A DNA stretch of 64,000 nucleotides. It comes from Microbacterium barkeri. GTDB lineage: Bacteria; Actinomycetota; Actinomycetes; Actinomycetales; Microbacteriaceae. This document shows positions 33,137 through 41,784 of the stretch, piece after piece. The translations under genes were made by a program, and so were the position numbers. Every line of letters begins with the position of its first letter. Position 1 is the stretch's first letter. The notes under the pieces were generated by a model that saw only the letters and a list, made by a program, of their open reading frames with translations, had not been told where the DNA came from and ran no database searches. Location: positions 553,478 to 617,477 of the forward strand of contig NZ_BSEJ01000001.1 of assembly GCF_027921765.1 (NCBI RefSeq). The letters are read 5' to 3'.

Positions 33137-34555
33137 ATGACGTCATTCGCCGAACTCGGCATCGACCAGGACATCGTCGACGCGCTGGCCGCCAAGGGCA
33201 TCGTCGACACCTTCCCCATCCAGGAGCAGACGATCCCCCTGTCCCTCCCGGGTCAGGACGTGATCGGCCAGGCCAAGACGGGAACGGGCAAGACCTTCGG
33301 CTTCGGGATCCCCGTCGTCCAGCGGCTGGGCCTCGACCCCGAGCCCGGAGTCAAGGCCCTCATCGTCGTGCCGACGCGCGAGCTCGCCGTGCAGGTCTAC
33401 GAGGACATGGACCTGCTCACGTCCGGCCGCTCCACGAACGTCGTCGCGATCTACGGCGGAAAGGCCTACGAGGGCCAGATCGAGCAGCTCAAGGCGGGCG
33501 CGCAGATCGTCGTCGGCACGCCGGGCCGCCTCATCGACCTCGCGGGGCAGCGCCTGCTCGACCTCTCGCACGCGACCGAGGTCGTGCTCGACGAGGCCGA
33601 CAAGATGCTCGACCTCGGCTTCCTCCCCGACATCGAGAAGATCTTCCAACGCGTGCCGGCCAAGCGCCACACGCAGCTCTTCAGCGCGACGATGCCGGGC
33701 CCGATCATCGCGCTCGCGCGCCGTTTCATGGTGAACCCCATCCACATCCGCGCGACCGACCCCGACGAGGGTCTCACGCAGGCCAACATCCGCCACATCG
33801 TCTACCGCGCGCACGCGCTGGACAAGGTCGAGATCGTCGCGCGCATCCTGCAGGCCGAAGGGCGCGGCAAGACCGTCATCTTCACCCGCACGAAGCGCGC
33901 GGCGCAGAAGCTCGTCGACGAGCTGAACGACCGCGGCTTCAACGCCGCGGCCGTCCACGGCGACATGGGCCAGGAGCAGCGCGAGCGCTCGATGGCCTCG
34001 TTCAAGACGGGCAAGAAGGACGTGCTCATCGCGACGGATGTCGCCGCGCGCGGCATCGATGTCGACGACGTCACGCACGTCATCAACCACACGATCCCCG
34101 AGGACGAGAAGGCCTATCTCCACCGCGTGGGGCGCACGGGCCGCGCCGGCCGCACGGGCATCGCCGTGACGTTCGTCGACTGGGACGACCTGCACAAGTG
34201 GGCGCTCATCAACCGGGCACTCGACTTCGGGCAGCCCGAGCCCACCGAGACGTATTCGTCGAGCCCGCACCTCTACACGGACCTCGACATCCCCGCCGGC
34301 ACGAAGGGCCGCCTGACGAAGGCGCCCGCCACGGGCGCCATCCGCACCGCCAAGGCCGACGGCGAGGGCGCATCGCGCCCGCGTCGCCGCCGGCGCGCCG
34401 AGGGCGACGCACCGCGCGAGGGCGCGGCGCACGAGGCCGGCGAGGGGCGCGGCACGCACGACGGAGCCGGCAGGGAGCATCACGACGGCAAGCCCGCTCC
34501 TGCGCGCCGCCGTCGCCGGCGCCGCGCGTCAGGTCAGCCGCAGCAGGGAGCCTGA
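33137..34555 (+). CDS. DEAD-box ATP-dependent RNA helicase (RhlE-like)
   Basis: A 472-residue RNA helicase. Q motif TFPIQEQTIP, motif I AKTGTGKT, PTRELAVQ, GTPGRLID, DEADKMLDLGF, SATMP, DVAARGID and HRVGRTGRAGRTG are all intact. The last 75 residues form an Arg-rich, His/Gly-containing disordered tail (ARRRRRRRASG), which would bind RNA. Likely roles are ribosome assembly and mRNA turnover. The stop codon lies in a 16-bp palindrome shared with the stop of the convergent PHP gene. Confidence 0.95.
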   Translation: MTSFAELGIDQDIVDALAAKGIVDTFPIQEQTIPLSLPGQDVIGQAKTGTGKTFGFGIPVVQRLGLDPEPGVKALIVVPTRELAVQVYEDMDLLTSGRSTNVVAIYGGKAYEGQIEQLKAGAQIVVGTPGRLIDLAGQRLLDLSHATEVVLDEADKMLDLGFLPDIEKIFQRVPAKRHTQLFSATMPGPIIALARRFMVNPIHIRATDPDEGLTQANIRHIVYRAHALDKVEIVARILQAEGRGKTVIFTRTKRAAQKLVDELNDRGFNAAAVHGDMGQEQRERSMASFKTGKKDVLIATDVAARGIDVDDVTHVINHTIPEDEKAYLHRVGRTGRAGRTGIAVTFVDWDDLHKWALINRALDFGQPEPTETYSSSPHLYTDLDIPAGTKGRLTKAPATGAIRTAKADGEGASRPRRRRRAEGDAPREGAAHEAGEGRGTHDGAGREHHDGKPAPARRRRRRRASGQPQQGA

Positions 34556-34565
34556 GCGCTCAGGC
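34550..34565. repeat. 16-bp perfect palindrome containing two convergent stop codons
   Basis: GCCTGAGCGCTCAGGC is self-complementary. The TGA of the helicase gene (34553-34555) and the TGA of the PHP gene on the other strand (34560-34562) are mirror images inside it. Confidence 0.85.
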
Positions 34566-35435
34566 CCGCACAGGACGGGAGCCGACGCCGGCCGCGATGA
34601 TCCGCTCGACCATCGCGGCCGGCGTCGTGTTCTCGCCAGGGAGGTTGGGCTTGCCGAGCCCGTGGTAGTCGCTCGAGCCCGTCGCGATGAGGTCGCGCTC
34701 GGCCACGAGCCGCTGGAGCACCTCCCTGCCGTCGGCAGTGTTCTCGCGGTGGTCCACCTCGAAGCCGGCGAGCCCGGCGTCGACGAGATCGTGCAGCGTG
34801 CGCAGGGGGATCATCCCCGACCGCCCGGCTGTCGCGGGGTGCGCGATCACGGGGACGCCGCCGGCCGCGCGCACGATCTCGATCGCGCGGAACGTGTCGG
34901 GCGCGTAGTGCGGAACGTAGTAGCCCTCGCGCGGGTGGAGGATGCCGTCGAAGGCCTCTCCGCGGTCGGCCACGATCCCCCGGGCGACGAGCGCGTCGGC
35001 GATGTGCGGGCGCCCGACCGTCGCGCCCGTCTGGGTCTGCGCGACGACGTCGTCCCAGACAAGGTCGTAGTCGCGCGAGATGTTCGCGACGATCCGCTCG
35101 GCACGGCCCATGCGATCGCCGCGCACCTCCTCCATCTGCGCCCGCAGCGCCGGGTCGTCGGGATCGAAGAGGTAGGCGAGCAGGTGCACGCTGCGCCAGT
35201 CGAGGCGCGTGGAGAGCTCGGCTCCCGGCAGGAACGTCATCCCGAGCGACACCGCCGCGTCGGCCGCCTCGGCCCACCCCGCCGTCGTGTCGTGGTCGGT
35301 CAGCGCGAGCGTGCGCACGCCGTGCGCGTGCGCCGAGCGGACGACCTCGGCGGGCGGCTCCGTCCCATCCGATCGGTTCGAGTGGAGGTGCAGGTCGGCC
35401 GGCTCCTCCACGCGGCGCGCACCCGAGACATCCAT
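34560..35435 (-). CDS. PHP-domain phosphoesterase (RNase AM / nucleotidase type)
   Basis: A 291-residue PHP-family metal-dependent phosphoesterase. Metal ligands are visible in DLHLHSNRSDG, LTDHDT, PGAELST, VIAHPAT and GSSDYHG. Relatives (E. coli RNase AM, formerly YciV; Chromobacterium bisphosphate nucleotidase) hydrolyse 3',5'-bisphosphonucleotides or degrade short RNAs 5'-3'. The substrate is not proven by sequence. ATG 35435 is used because a TACGAT box precedes it by 7 nt and an upstream ATG overlaps that box. Confidence 0.9.
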   Translation of the reverse strand: MDVSGARRVEEPADLHLHSNRSDGTEPPAEVVRSAHAHGVRTLALTDHDTTAGWAEAADAAVSLGMTFLPGAELSTRLDWRSVHLLAYLFDPDDPALRAQMEEVRGDRMGRAERIVANISRDYDLVWDDVVAQTQTGATVGRPHIADALVARGIVADRGEAFDGILHPREGYYVPHYAPDTFRAIEIVRAAGGVPVIAHPATAGRSGMIPLRTLHDLVDAGLAGFEVDHRENTADGREVLQRLVAERDLIATGSSDYHGLGKPNLPGENTTPAAMVERIIAAGVGSRPVRA

Positions 35436-35442
35436 GGACCTC

Positions 35443-35448
35443 ATCGTA
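35443..35448 (-). promoter_or_regulatory. -10 box, leaderless promoter of PHP gene
   Basis: TACGAT on the minus strand, 7-nt spacer to ATG 35435. Confidence 0.58.
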
Positions 35449-35516
35449 CGGCGTGCACGGAGGTCGCTCTCGGCCCCCACGGCGCGTGCTCGCGACGCTT
35501 TCCCAGCGGGTGCGCC

Positions 35517-35522
35517 TAGGGT
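35517..35522 (+). promoter_or_regulatory. -10 box, leaderless promoter of EEP-family gene
   Basis: TAGGGT, 7-nt spacer to GTG 35530. Confidence 0.58.
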
Positions 35523-35529
35523 CGGATCC

Positions 35530-36558
35530 GTGCTGCGCTTGCTCGGGATCCTCGTGACCGTGCTGTTCGCGATCGCGACGGCCGTCCTCACGTGGCCCGG
35601 CTTCTTCCGCCTCGAGCAGACCTTCCCGATCGCTCAGCTCGCCGCCCTCCGGGGGCTCGTCGTCGTCGCTCTCGCGATCATCACGATCCTCTTCCTGCTC
35701 GTCGCCTTCATCCGCCCGATGCGCGGTTTCGCGCTCTCGATGGCGCTCGTCTCAGCCATCGGCGCGATCTCGGGCGGCGTCGTCCTCGGCATGCGCGGCT
35801 ACGGCACGGACGCCCTCCCCGCGGCGACCGACACGAGCGTGCGCGTGATGACCTGGAACACGGCGGGCAACGCCATGGGCGCCGACGAGATCGCGGAGAC
35901 CGCCGTTGCCATGGGCGTCGACATCGTGGCGCTCCCCGAGACCGCGGACTTCGTCGGCGAGGAGGTCGCCGTCGCGATGCGCGACCTCGGCAGCCCCATG
36001 TGGGTGCATCACGTCGCGCTGCGGCCCGACGTCGAGGACGGGCCGCAGGCGTGGCAGACCACGCTGCTCATCTCGCCCGAGCTCGGCGACTACTCCGTGA
36101 TCGAGGCGTCGAGCGACCTCACGAGCAACACCGAGGTCGTGCCGAGCGTCGTCGCGATGCCCGTCGACGGCCAGGGCCCGATCGTCGTCGCCGTGCACGC
36201 CGTGTCTCCGCAGCCGGAGTACATGGACGAGTGGGCCGACGACCTGCGCTGGGTCTCTGACCAGTGCGTCGACGGCAACGTCATCCTCGCGGGCGACTTC
36301 AACGCCACGATCGACCACATGGCCTCGCTCGGGGTCGACGGCGCCGACCTGGGCTACTGCTCAGACGCCGCGGCGACCACCGGGAACGGCGCGGTGGGCA
36401 CGTGGCCGACCGACATCCCGGCCCTCCTGTCCGCGCCGATCGACCACGTCATGCACTCGGCGTCCTGGAAGGCGACCGGCTCCCTCGTGCTCACGAACCT
36501 CGACGACGCCGGCAGCGATCACCGGCCGCTCGTCGTGCAGCTCGAGCCCGCCGGCTGA
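35530..36558 (+). CDS. Membrane-anchored endonuclease/exonuclease/phosphatase family protein
   Basis: A 342-residue protein. Three N-terminal membrane segments (about 1-22, 36-60, 66-88) precede an EEP-fold catalytic domain: MTWNTAGN (metal site), ALPETADF, AVHAVSP, GDFNATIDH and the C-terminal SDHRPLV. These are the usual active-site motifs of Mg-dependent phosphodiesterases. With the domain placed outside the membrane by topology, an extracellular nuclease or lipid phosphodiesterase is likely. GTG 35530 is chosen from the -10 box and the first membrane segment. Confidence 0.87.
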   Translation: MLRLLGILVTVLFAIATAVLTWPGFFRLEQTFPIAQLAALRGLVVVALAIITILFLLVAFIRPMRGFALSMALVSAIGAISGGVVLGMRGYGTDALPAATDTSVRVMTWNTAGNAMGADEIAETAVAMGVDIVALPETADFVGEEVAVAMRDLGSPMWVHHVALRPDVEDGPQAWQTTLLISPELGDYSVIEASSDLTSNTEVVPSVVAMPVDGQGPIVVAVHAVSPQPEYMDEWADDLRWVSDQCVDGNVILAGDFNATIDHMASLGVDGADLGYCSDAAATTGNGAVGTWPTDIPALLSAPIDHVMHSASWKATGSLVLTNLDDAGSDHRPLVVQLEPAG

Positions 36559-36559
36559 C

Positions 36560-36955
36560 TCACTGCGCTGACGGGCGCCTCCGGGCGCGCGCCGAGCGCA
36601 GGGCGTGCACGGCGAGGCGCCAGCCGACGAGGAAGACGAGCAGCACGATCGCCGTCACGACGACGAACGGGATCGCCGCGCCGCCGCCCGTGATCACGCG
36701 CAGCGCGAGGCCGCCGAGCGCCGTCATCGCCCACAGCGGGAGGCCCTTCCGCACGGGAGCAGAGGGATCCGTCCAGACGCGCAGCGCGAGCCATCCGGCG
36801 AGGAGCGCGACCGCGAACGGCCACGCGACGCGCACGAGGCCGGCGGGGTCCACGGCGCCCTCGTGGCTGGCCAGCCCGAGCGCCGCGAACACGATCACGA
36901 GCACGATGTCGGCGGCGAGAGCGGCAGGGGCGGAGGAGGACGTCGAGCGGGCCAT
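36560..36955 (-). CDS. DUF3054 family membrane protein
   Basis: A 131-residue protein with four hydrophobic segments. Family landmarks are IVLVIVFAALGLASH, the VAWPFAVALLAGW segment and the terminal FLVGWRLAVH. Function unknown. ATG 36955 lies 8 nt after TAGGGT; ATG 36961 is only 2 nt from that box and less likely. Its stop is a single base away from that of the convergent EEP gene. Confidence 0.85.
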   Translation of the reverse strand: MARSTSSSAPAALAADIVLVIVFAALGLASHEGAVDPAGLVRVAWPFAVALLAGWLALRVWTDPSAPVRKGLPLWAMTALGGLALRVITGGGAAIPFVVVTAIVLLVFLVGWRLAVHALRSARARRRPSAQ

Positions 36956-36963
36956 GGTCATCC

Positions 36964-36969
36964 ACCCTA
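36964..36969 (-). promoter_or_regulatory. -10 box, leaderless promoter of DUF3054 gene
   Basis: TAGGGT on the minus strand, 8 nt before ATG 36955. Confidence 0.5.
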
Positions 36970-36996
36970 CGGGCCTCCTCCGCTGAGCCGCGGTGA

Positions 36997-37002
36997 GAGA
37001 CT
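36997..37002 (+). promoter_or_regulatory. Probable -10 box, leaderless promoter of aminopeptidase P gene
   Basis: GAGACT preceded by TGA, 6-nt spacer to ATG 37009; the first base is off consensus. Confidence 0.42.
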
Positions 37003-37008
37003 GGTGCC

Positions 37009-38421
37009 ATGACCACCGGCGAGACGAACACCCAGGCAGAGGCCCAGAAGGCCGCCGACTCCAACACCAACCGTCGCCAGCCCTACCCCCAGGGCTTCCT
37101 CGACGTGATCTCGAGCGGGTGGGCCGAGCGCCCCGAGCCCCTGCCGGAGCCGCGCGCCCAGGCGCCGTTCGCGGCGCGACGGCGCGACGCCGTCTCGGCC
37201 GCGTTCCCCGGGAAGCGCCTCGTCATCCCCGCCGGCTCGTTCAAGCAGCGCAGCAACGACACCGACTACCCGTTCCGTGCGCACTCGGCCTTCGCGCACC
37301 TCACGGGCTGGGCGGTGGACGCCGTGCCCGACTCCGTGCTCGTGTTCGAGCCGGCGGGCGACGGCCACGACGTCACGCTCTACCTCCGCGATCGCGCCAC
37401 GCGGGAGACGCCCGAGTTCTACCGGGACGCGACGATCGGCGAGTTCTGGGTGGGTCCGCGCCCCTCGCTCGCGCAGGTGTCCGCCGACCTCGGCATCCGC
37501 ACCGCCCACGTCGACGCGTTCGCGCGCTCCGACGAGGACCTCGTGCTCGAGGAGGACGAGGAGCTCACGCGCTTCGTCTCCGAGCTGCGCCTCGTGAAGG
37601 ACGCGTACGAGATCGAGCAGATGCGGCTCGCGGTCGAGGTGACGGCCGCGGGATTCGACGACATCGTCCGGGAGCTGCCCCGCATCGTCGAGCACCCGCG
37701 CGGGGAGCGCGTGGTCGAGGGCGTCTTCCACCAGCGCGCCCGCAGCGACGGCAACTGGGAGGGCTACGACACCATCGCCGCGTCGGGCCCGCACGCCTGC
37801 TACCTGCACTGGACCCGCAACGACGGCGCGGTCGTGCCGGGAGACCTCATCCTCATCGACGCGGGGGTCGAGGTCGACAGCCTCTACACCGCCGACATCA
37901 CGCGCACGCTGCCCGTGAGCGGGACGTTCACCGACATCCAGCGGAAGATCTACGAGGCGGTGCGCGAGGCGGCCGACGCGGCGTTCGCGGCCGCGCGCCC
38001 CGGCGTCCGCTTCCGCGCCGTGCACGAGGCCGCGATGGAGGTCATCGCCGCGCGCACGGCCGAGTGGGGGCTGCTGCCGGTGTCGGCGGAGGAGGCGCTC
38101 GACGCCGACCGCGGCGGCCAGCAGCGCCGCTACATGGTGCACGGCACGAGCCACCACCTGGGCATCGACGTGCACGACTGCGCGCAGGCGCGCCGCGAGA
38201 TGTACTACGACGGAGAGCTCGCACCGGGCATGGTGTTCACGATCGAGCCCGGGCTCTACTTCCAGATCGACGACCTCACGGTGCCGGAGGAGTACCGCGG
38301 GATCGGCGTGCGGATCGAGGACGACATCCTCATGACCGAGGACGGCCCGGTCAACCTCTCGGCGGGCATCCCCCGCACCGCCGACGAGGTCGAGGCCTGG
38401 ATCGCACGTCTGCGCGGCTGA
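37009..38421 (+). CDS. Xaa-Pro aminopeptidase (aminopeptidase P family)
   Basis: A 470-residue pita-bread metallopeptidase that removes an N-terminal residue preceding proline. The N-terminal domain (about 45-190) includes FKQRSNDTDYPFRAHSAF, typical of aminopeptidase P. The C-terminal catalytic domain has the two-metal ligands in LIDAGVE and TADITRTL (Asp, Asp), GTSHHLGIDVHD (His), FTIEPGLY (Glu) and GVRIEDD (Glu). Cytosolic; no signal peptide. Full length for the family. Confidence 0.94.
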   Translation: MTTGETNTQAEAQKAADSNTNRRQPYPQGFLDVISSGWAERPEPLPEPRAQAPFAARRRDAVSAAFPGKRLVIPAGSFKQRSNDTDYPFRAHSAFAHLTGWAVDAVPDSVLVFEPAGDGHDVTLYLRDRATRETPEFYRDATIGEFWVGPRPSLAQVSADLGIRTAHVDAFARSDEDLVLEEDEELTRFVSELRLVKDAYEIEQMRLAVEVTAAGFDDIVRELPRIVEHPRGERVVEGVFHQRARSDGNWEGYDTIAASGPHACYLHWTRNDGAVVPGDLILIDAGVEVDSLYTADITRTLPVSGTFTDIQRKIYEAVREAADAAFAAARPGVRFRAVHEAAMEVIAARTAEWGLLPVSAEEALDADRGGQQRRYMVHGTSHHLGIDVHDCAQARREMYYDGELAPGMVFTIEPGLYFQIDDLTVPEEYRGIGVRIEDDILMTEDGPVNLSAGIPRTADEVEAWIARLRG

Positions 38422-38430
38422 GCCGAGCGG

Positions 38431-39111
38431 TCAGCCGCCCGAGCGCTGCCGGATGAACCGCACGACGGGGTCGGCGAGCGATGCGCCGATCTCGTCGGCG
38501 GGCCGCCGCCGGCCCTTGACCTCGAAGGCGTGGGTGCCGCCCGCGATCCACTCCACGGTCGCGTCCTGACAGGACGCGACCGCGTCGTCGAACTGCGCGC
38601 GGGGCTGGATGAACGGGTCGTTCTCGCCCTCGACGAACAGCTGCGGCGGTGCGACAGCGGGCAGATGCTCCGCGCGCGGCTTCTCGGGCCTGCCCGGCGG
38701 GTGGAGCGGGTAGGCGAGGTACACGAGCCCCGCGACGTCGAACGCGCCCTCCGCAGCCGCCATCGACGCCATCCGCCCGCCGTACGACTTGCCGCAGGCC
38801 CACAGGGGCGCGGGCAGGCTCGCCGCGGCGAAACCCGCCACCGCGCGCCACGCGGCGATCGCGTGGGCGGCGGGCCCGGGCATCCGCCGGCCCGCGACGA
38901 TGTACGGGAAGTCGAACCGCACGGTGGCGATGCCGGCGTCGCGGACCGCGGCGGCGAATCCGACGAGGAACGGATGGTCCTTGCCCGCTCCGGCGCCGTG
39001 CGCGATCGCGAGCGTCGCCCAGGCTCCGTCGGGGGCGCCGACGGCGGCGGGCAGCTCGACGGCCCCCGCGGGCAGCTCGACGCGGATGGCGGCGGCGCGC
39101 TCCTCCGTCAC
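38431..39111 (-). CDS. Small alpha/beta hydrolase (KANL3/Tex30-like)
   Basis: A 226-residue hydrolase. IAHGAGAGKDHPFLVGFA is the characteristic opening of this family, CGKSYGGRM holds the nucleophile Ser, VEGENDPF the acid and IAGGTHAFEVKG the catalytic His. The family is cytosolic and mostly uncharacterised. GTG 39111 overlaps the stop of the YflT-like gene by 4 bp (GTGA), so it is translated together with it. Confidence 0.86.
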   Translation of the reverse strand: MTEERAAAIRVELPAGAVELPAAVGAPDGAWATLAIAHGAGAGKDHPFLVGFAAAVRDAGIATVRFDFPYIVAGRRMPGPAAHAIAAWRAVAGFAAASLPAPLWACGKSYGGRMASMAAAEGAFDVAGLVYLAYPLHPPGRPEKPRAEHLPAVAPPQLFVEGENDPFIQPRAQFDDAVASCQDATVEWIAGGTHAFEVKGRRRPADEIGASLADPVVRFIRQRSGG

Positions 39112-39821
39112 GCGCGCTCGTCGGGTTGCGCGGGCCGGTCCGACTCCGCGCTCTGCGGCTCGGAGGACGCCGCATCAGCCGGCGGCGCCGGCTCCGCGGA
39201 CGGCTGTGCGGGCGACGTCGGCTCGGCGGAGGCCGGCGCGGGCGACGCGGCGTCGGCGGAGGCCGGCGCGACCGGCGCGCCCGTGCGCGGGTCGATGCGG
39301 ACGCCGAACCGCGGCGGCTCCGTGAGCGAGACCGGGTCGATCCGCTCGGTCCGCGTCGGCGCGGTACCGAGCACCTGGCGCGCCTTCGCGACGCTCGCGC
39401 GCTCGACCGCGACCTCGTAGTGGTCGGCGGTCACCTGCATGACGCTCGCGAAGTCGCGGCGGCGGCGCACGATCATGTAGTTGACGAGGCCGAAGACCAT
39501 GCCCATCGCGACGCCGAGCAGGAGCATGCCGACGAACGCGCCCATCGGGAGGGCCGGGGTCCAGATGACGACCATCGCCCCGAGGAGCAGGCCGAGGAGC
39601 ACGCCGTTGAGGGCGCCGGCCCACGCGGCCTGCGCCCAGCCGAGGCGTCCCGTGACCTTCTCGATCGAGCGCAGCGCCGTGCCGACGATCGCGATGTCGC
39701 GCGCCGGGACCTCCGCGGCGATCAGCTTCGACACCGCCTTCAGCGCGCCGTCGTAGTCGCGGAAGCTCGCGACCGTCTCGCCGACCTCGGGGGCTCGGCC
39801 CCGCCCGCTCCACATGCTCAT
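39108..39821 (-). CDS. General stress protein, YflT/GSP17M-like domain, with membrane hairpin
   Basis: A 237-residue protein. The N-terminal domain (VASFRDYDGALKAVSKLI, then DIAIVGT) matches the YflT-type general stress domain. Two membrane segments follow (about 72-92 and 95-118), then an exposed YEVAVERASVAKARQVL stretch and a Pro/Ala/Ser/Glu-rich tail of about 60 residues. Biochemical role unknown. ATG 39821 has GGGAGA upstream; ATG 39815 is an alternative. Confidence 0.8.
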   Translation of the reverse strand: MSMWSGRGRAPEVGETVASFRDYDGALKAVSKLIAAEVPARDIAIVGTALRSIEKVTGRLGWAQAAWAGALNGVLLGLLLGAMVVIWTPALPMGAFVGMLLLGVAMGMVFGLVNYMIVRRRRDFASVMQVTADHYEVAVERASVAKARQVLGTAPTRTERIDPVSLTEPPRFGVRIDPRTGAPVAPASADAASPAPASAEPTSPAQPSAEPAPPADAASSEPQSAESDRPAQPDERA

Positions 39822-39940
39822 GTCGGCATTCTCCCATGCGGCCGCGCGCCTCAGCCTGTGCCCTGGCGATGCGCCGCCTGTGAGGGCGCGGCTCCCCTGA
39901 ACATCGCGTGACGCCCGCGTCGCGGGAGGAGCGCGCGCAT

Positions 39941-39946
39941 TACGCT
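39941..39946 (+). promoter_or_regulatory. -10 box, leaderless promoter of MgtE/CBS-DUF1003-Mrp operon
   Basis: TACGCT, 6-nt spacer to GTG 39953. Confidence 0.6.
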
Positions 39947-39952
39947 GGGTGG

Positions 39953-41242
39953 GTGAGTACGCAGAGGGTTTTCGTGGCGCGCCTGGCCGGCTGCCCCGTG
40001 TTCGACCCCACGGGCGACCGTCTCGGCAGGGTCCGCGACGTCGTCGTCGTGTACCGAAGTACCGCGGCCCCGCGCGTCATCGGCCTCGTCTGCGAGATCC
40101 CGGGCCGTCGCCACGTGTTCGTCGCGATCGGACGCATCACCTCGATCGCCCAGGGCCAGGTCATCACGACCGGTCTCATCAACGTGCGCCGCTTCCAGCC
40201 CCGCGCCGACGAGGTGCGCGTCATGGCCGAGCTCGTCGGGCGCCGCGTCGACTTCAAGGACGGCTCCGGGTCGGCCGTGATCGAGGACGTCGCGATCGAG
40301 CCGAACCGCATCGGCGAGTGGGCCGTCGGGCAGCTGTTCCTCCGCAAGCCGAAGACGAGCGCCTCCCCCTTCGCGAAGGGGCCGACGACGTTCGCCACCT
40401 GGAGCCAGGTGCGCGAGCACCGCGCTCCTGGCGAGGCGCAGTCGGCCGAGCACCTCGCCGCGAGCTACGCCGAGCTGCGCGCGGCCGACCTCGCGAACAC
40501 GCTCCTCGATCTCCCGGAGGAGCGGATGATCCAGGTCGCCGGCGAGCTCTCCGACGACCGCCTCGCCGACGCCCTCGAGGAGATGCCCGAAGAGGACCAG
40601 GTCCACATCCTCGAGCGCCTGGGCGACGAGCGAGCGGCGGACGTCCTCGACGCGATGGATCCCGACGACGCCGCCGACCTCCTCGCCGAGCTCGCGCCGC
40701 AGCGCAGCGAGGAGCTCCTCGACCTCATGGAGCCCGAGGAGGCCGAGGACGTCCGCATGCTCCTCCGCTACGGCGCCGACACGGCGGGCGGCCTGATGAC
40801 GACCGAGCCGATCATCCTCCCCGCCGACGCGACGATCGCGGAGGCGCTCGCGCTCATCCGCCGGCACGAGCTGCATCCCGCACTCGCCGCGAGCGTGTAC
40901 GTGACGCTGCCGCCCTACGAGACGCCCACGGGCCGCTTCCTCGGCGCCGTGCACTTCCAGCGTATGCTGCGCTACCCGCCCCACGAGCGGATCGGCGCGA
41001 TCATCGACGAGACCATCGAGCCGGTCCCCGTGACGGGCTCGGCCTCGGAGGTGGCGCGCCGGCTCGCGAGCTACGACCTCGTCGCCCTGCCCGTGACCGA
41101 CGCGGCGCACCGTCTCGTCGGCGCCGTGACGATCGACGACGTGCTCGACTACCTGCTCCCCGAGGACTGGCGCTCGCAGGACGCGGATGAGGAGATCCCG
41201 CGCGATCCCACGACGGGCGCGATCCGGACGGTGCGCGGATGA
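39953..41242 (+). CDS. Cytosolic MgtE N-domain / CBS-domain protein with PRC-like N-terminus (Rv1232c type)
   Basis: A 429-residue soluble protein. The N-terminal 85 residues resemble a PRC-barrel (PVFDPTGDRLGRVRDVVV). Next is a helical MgtE N-domain built of repeats (LADALEEMPEEDQVHILERL, AADLLAELAPQRSEELLDLM). Two CBS motifs end the protein (MTTEPIILPADATIAEAL and VPVTGSASEVARRL...VTIDDVLDYLL). MgtE's membrane channel domain is missing, so this is a sensor or scaffold, not a Mg transporter. It starts a coupled three-gene operon with DUF1003 and Mrp genes, an order shared with mycobacterial Rv1232c-Rv1229c as recalled. Confidence 0.88.
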   Translation: MSTQRVFVARLAGCPVFDPTGDRLGRVRDVVVVYRSTAAPRVIGLVCEIPGRRHVFVAIGRITSIAQGQVITTGLINVRRFQPRADEVRVMAELVGRRVDFKDGSGSAVIEDVAIEPNRIGEWAVGQLFLRKPKTSASPFAKGPTTFATWSQVREHRAPGEAQSAEHLAASYAELRAADLANTLLDLPEERMIQVAGELSDDRLADALEEMPEEDQVHILERLGDERAADVLDAMDPDDAADLLAELAPQRSEELLDLMEPEEAEDVRMLLRYGADTAGGLMTTEPIILPADATIAEALALIRRHELHPALAASVYVTLPPYETPTGRFLGAVHFQRMLRYPPHERIGAIIDETIEPVPVTGSASEVARRLASYDLVALPVTDAAHRLVGAVTIDDVLDYLLPEDWRSQDADEEIPRDPTTGAIRTVRG

Positions 41243-41784
41243 TGGCCCGCGCCTCGGAGCTGCGCGGGCGGCGGCCGCGGATGGACACCGCGGGCGGGGC
41301 GCGCGATCGCGACCGGTTCGGGCGCGCGACCGAGTGGATCGCGCGTGCCATGGGGACGCCCTGGTTCCTCATCGGGCTCACGCTGTTCTGCGTCGCGTGG
41401 ATGGCATGGAACTCGCTCATGCCCGAGCAGTGGCGCTTCGACTCCGCCGCCCTCGGATTCACGGCGCTCACCCTCATGCTGTCGCTGCAGGCCTCGTACG
41501 CGGCCCCGCTCATCCTCCTCGCGCAGAACCGCCAGGACGACCGCGACCGCGTCGCGATGGAGCAGGACCGCCAGCGCGCCGAGCGAAACCTCGCCGACAC
41601 CGAGTACCTCGCACGCGAGATCGTCGCACTCCGGATGGCGCTGACCGAGGTCGAGGAGCGGATCGTCTCCCGCGACGCCCTGCGCGAGGAGCTGCGGGCA
41701 CTGCTCGAGCGCCTCGACGAGCGCGACGCCGAGCGCGGCGGCGAGCGCGGCGGCGAGCCGCGAGCGACGGCGGGCGACGCATGA
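41239..41784 (+). CDS. DUF1003 family membrane protein
   Basis: A 181-residue protein. Two membrane segments (about 41-58 and 72-93) are separated by the conserved MPEQWRFDSAALGFTALT, with GTPWFLIGLTLFCVAWMAWN before it. A long charged coiled-coil region follows, with conserved QNRQDDRDRVAMEQDRQRAERN. ATG 41239 overlaps the upstream stop by 4 bp (ATGA), and its own stop overlaps the mrp start likewise. Function of DUF1003 is unknown. Confidence 0.9.
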   Translation: MMARASELRGRRPRMDTAGGARDRDRFGRATEWIARAMGTPWFLIGLTLFCVAWMAWNSLMPEQWRFDSAALGFTALTLMLSLQASYAAPLILLAQNRQDDRDRVAMEQDRQRAERNLADTEYLAREIVALRMALTEVEERIVSRDALREELRALLERLDERDAERGGERGGEPRATAGDA

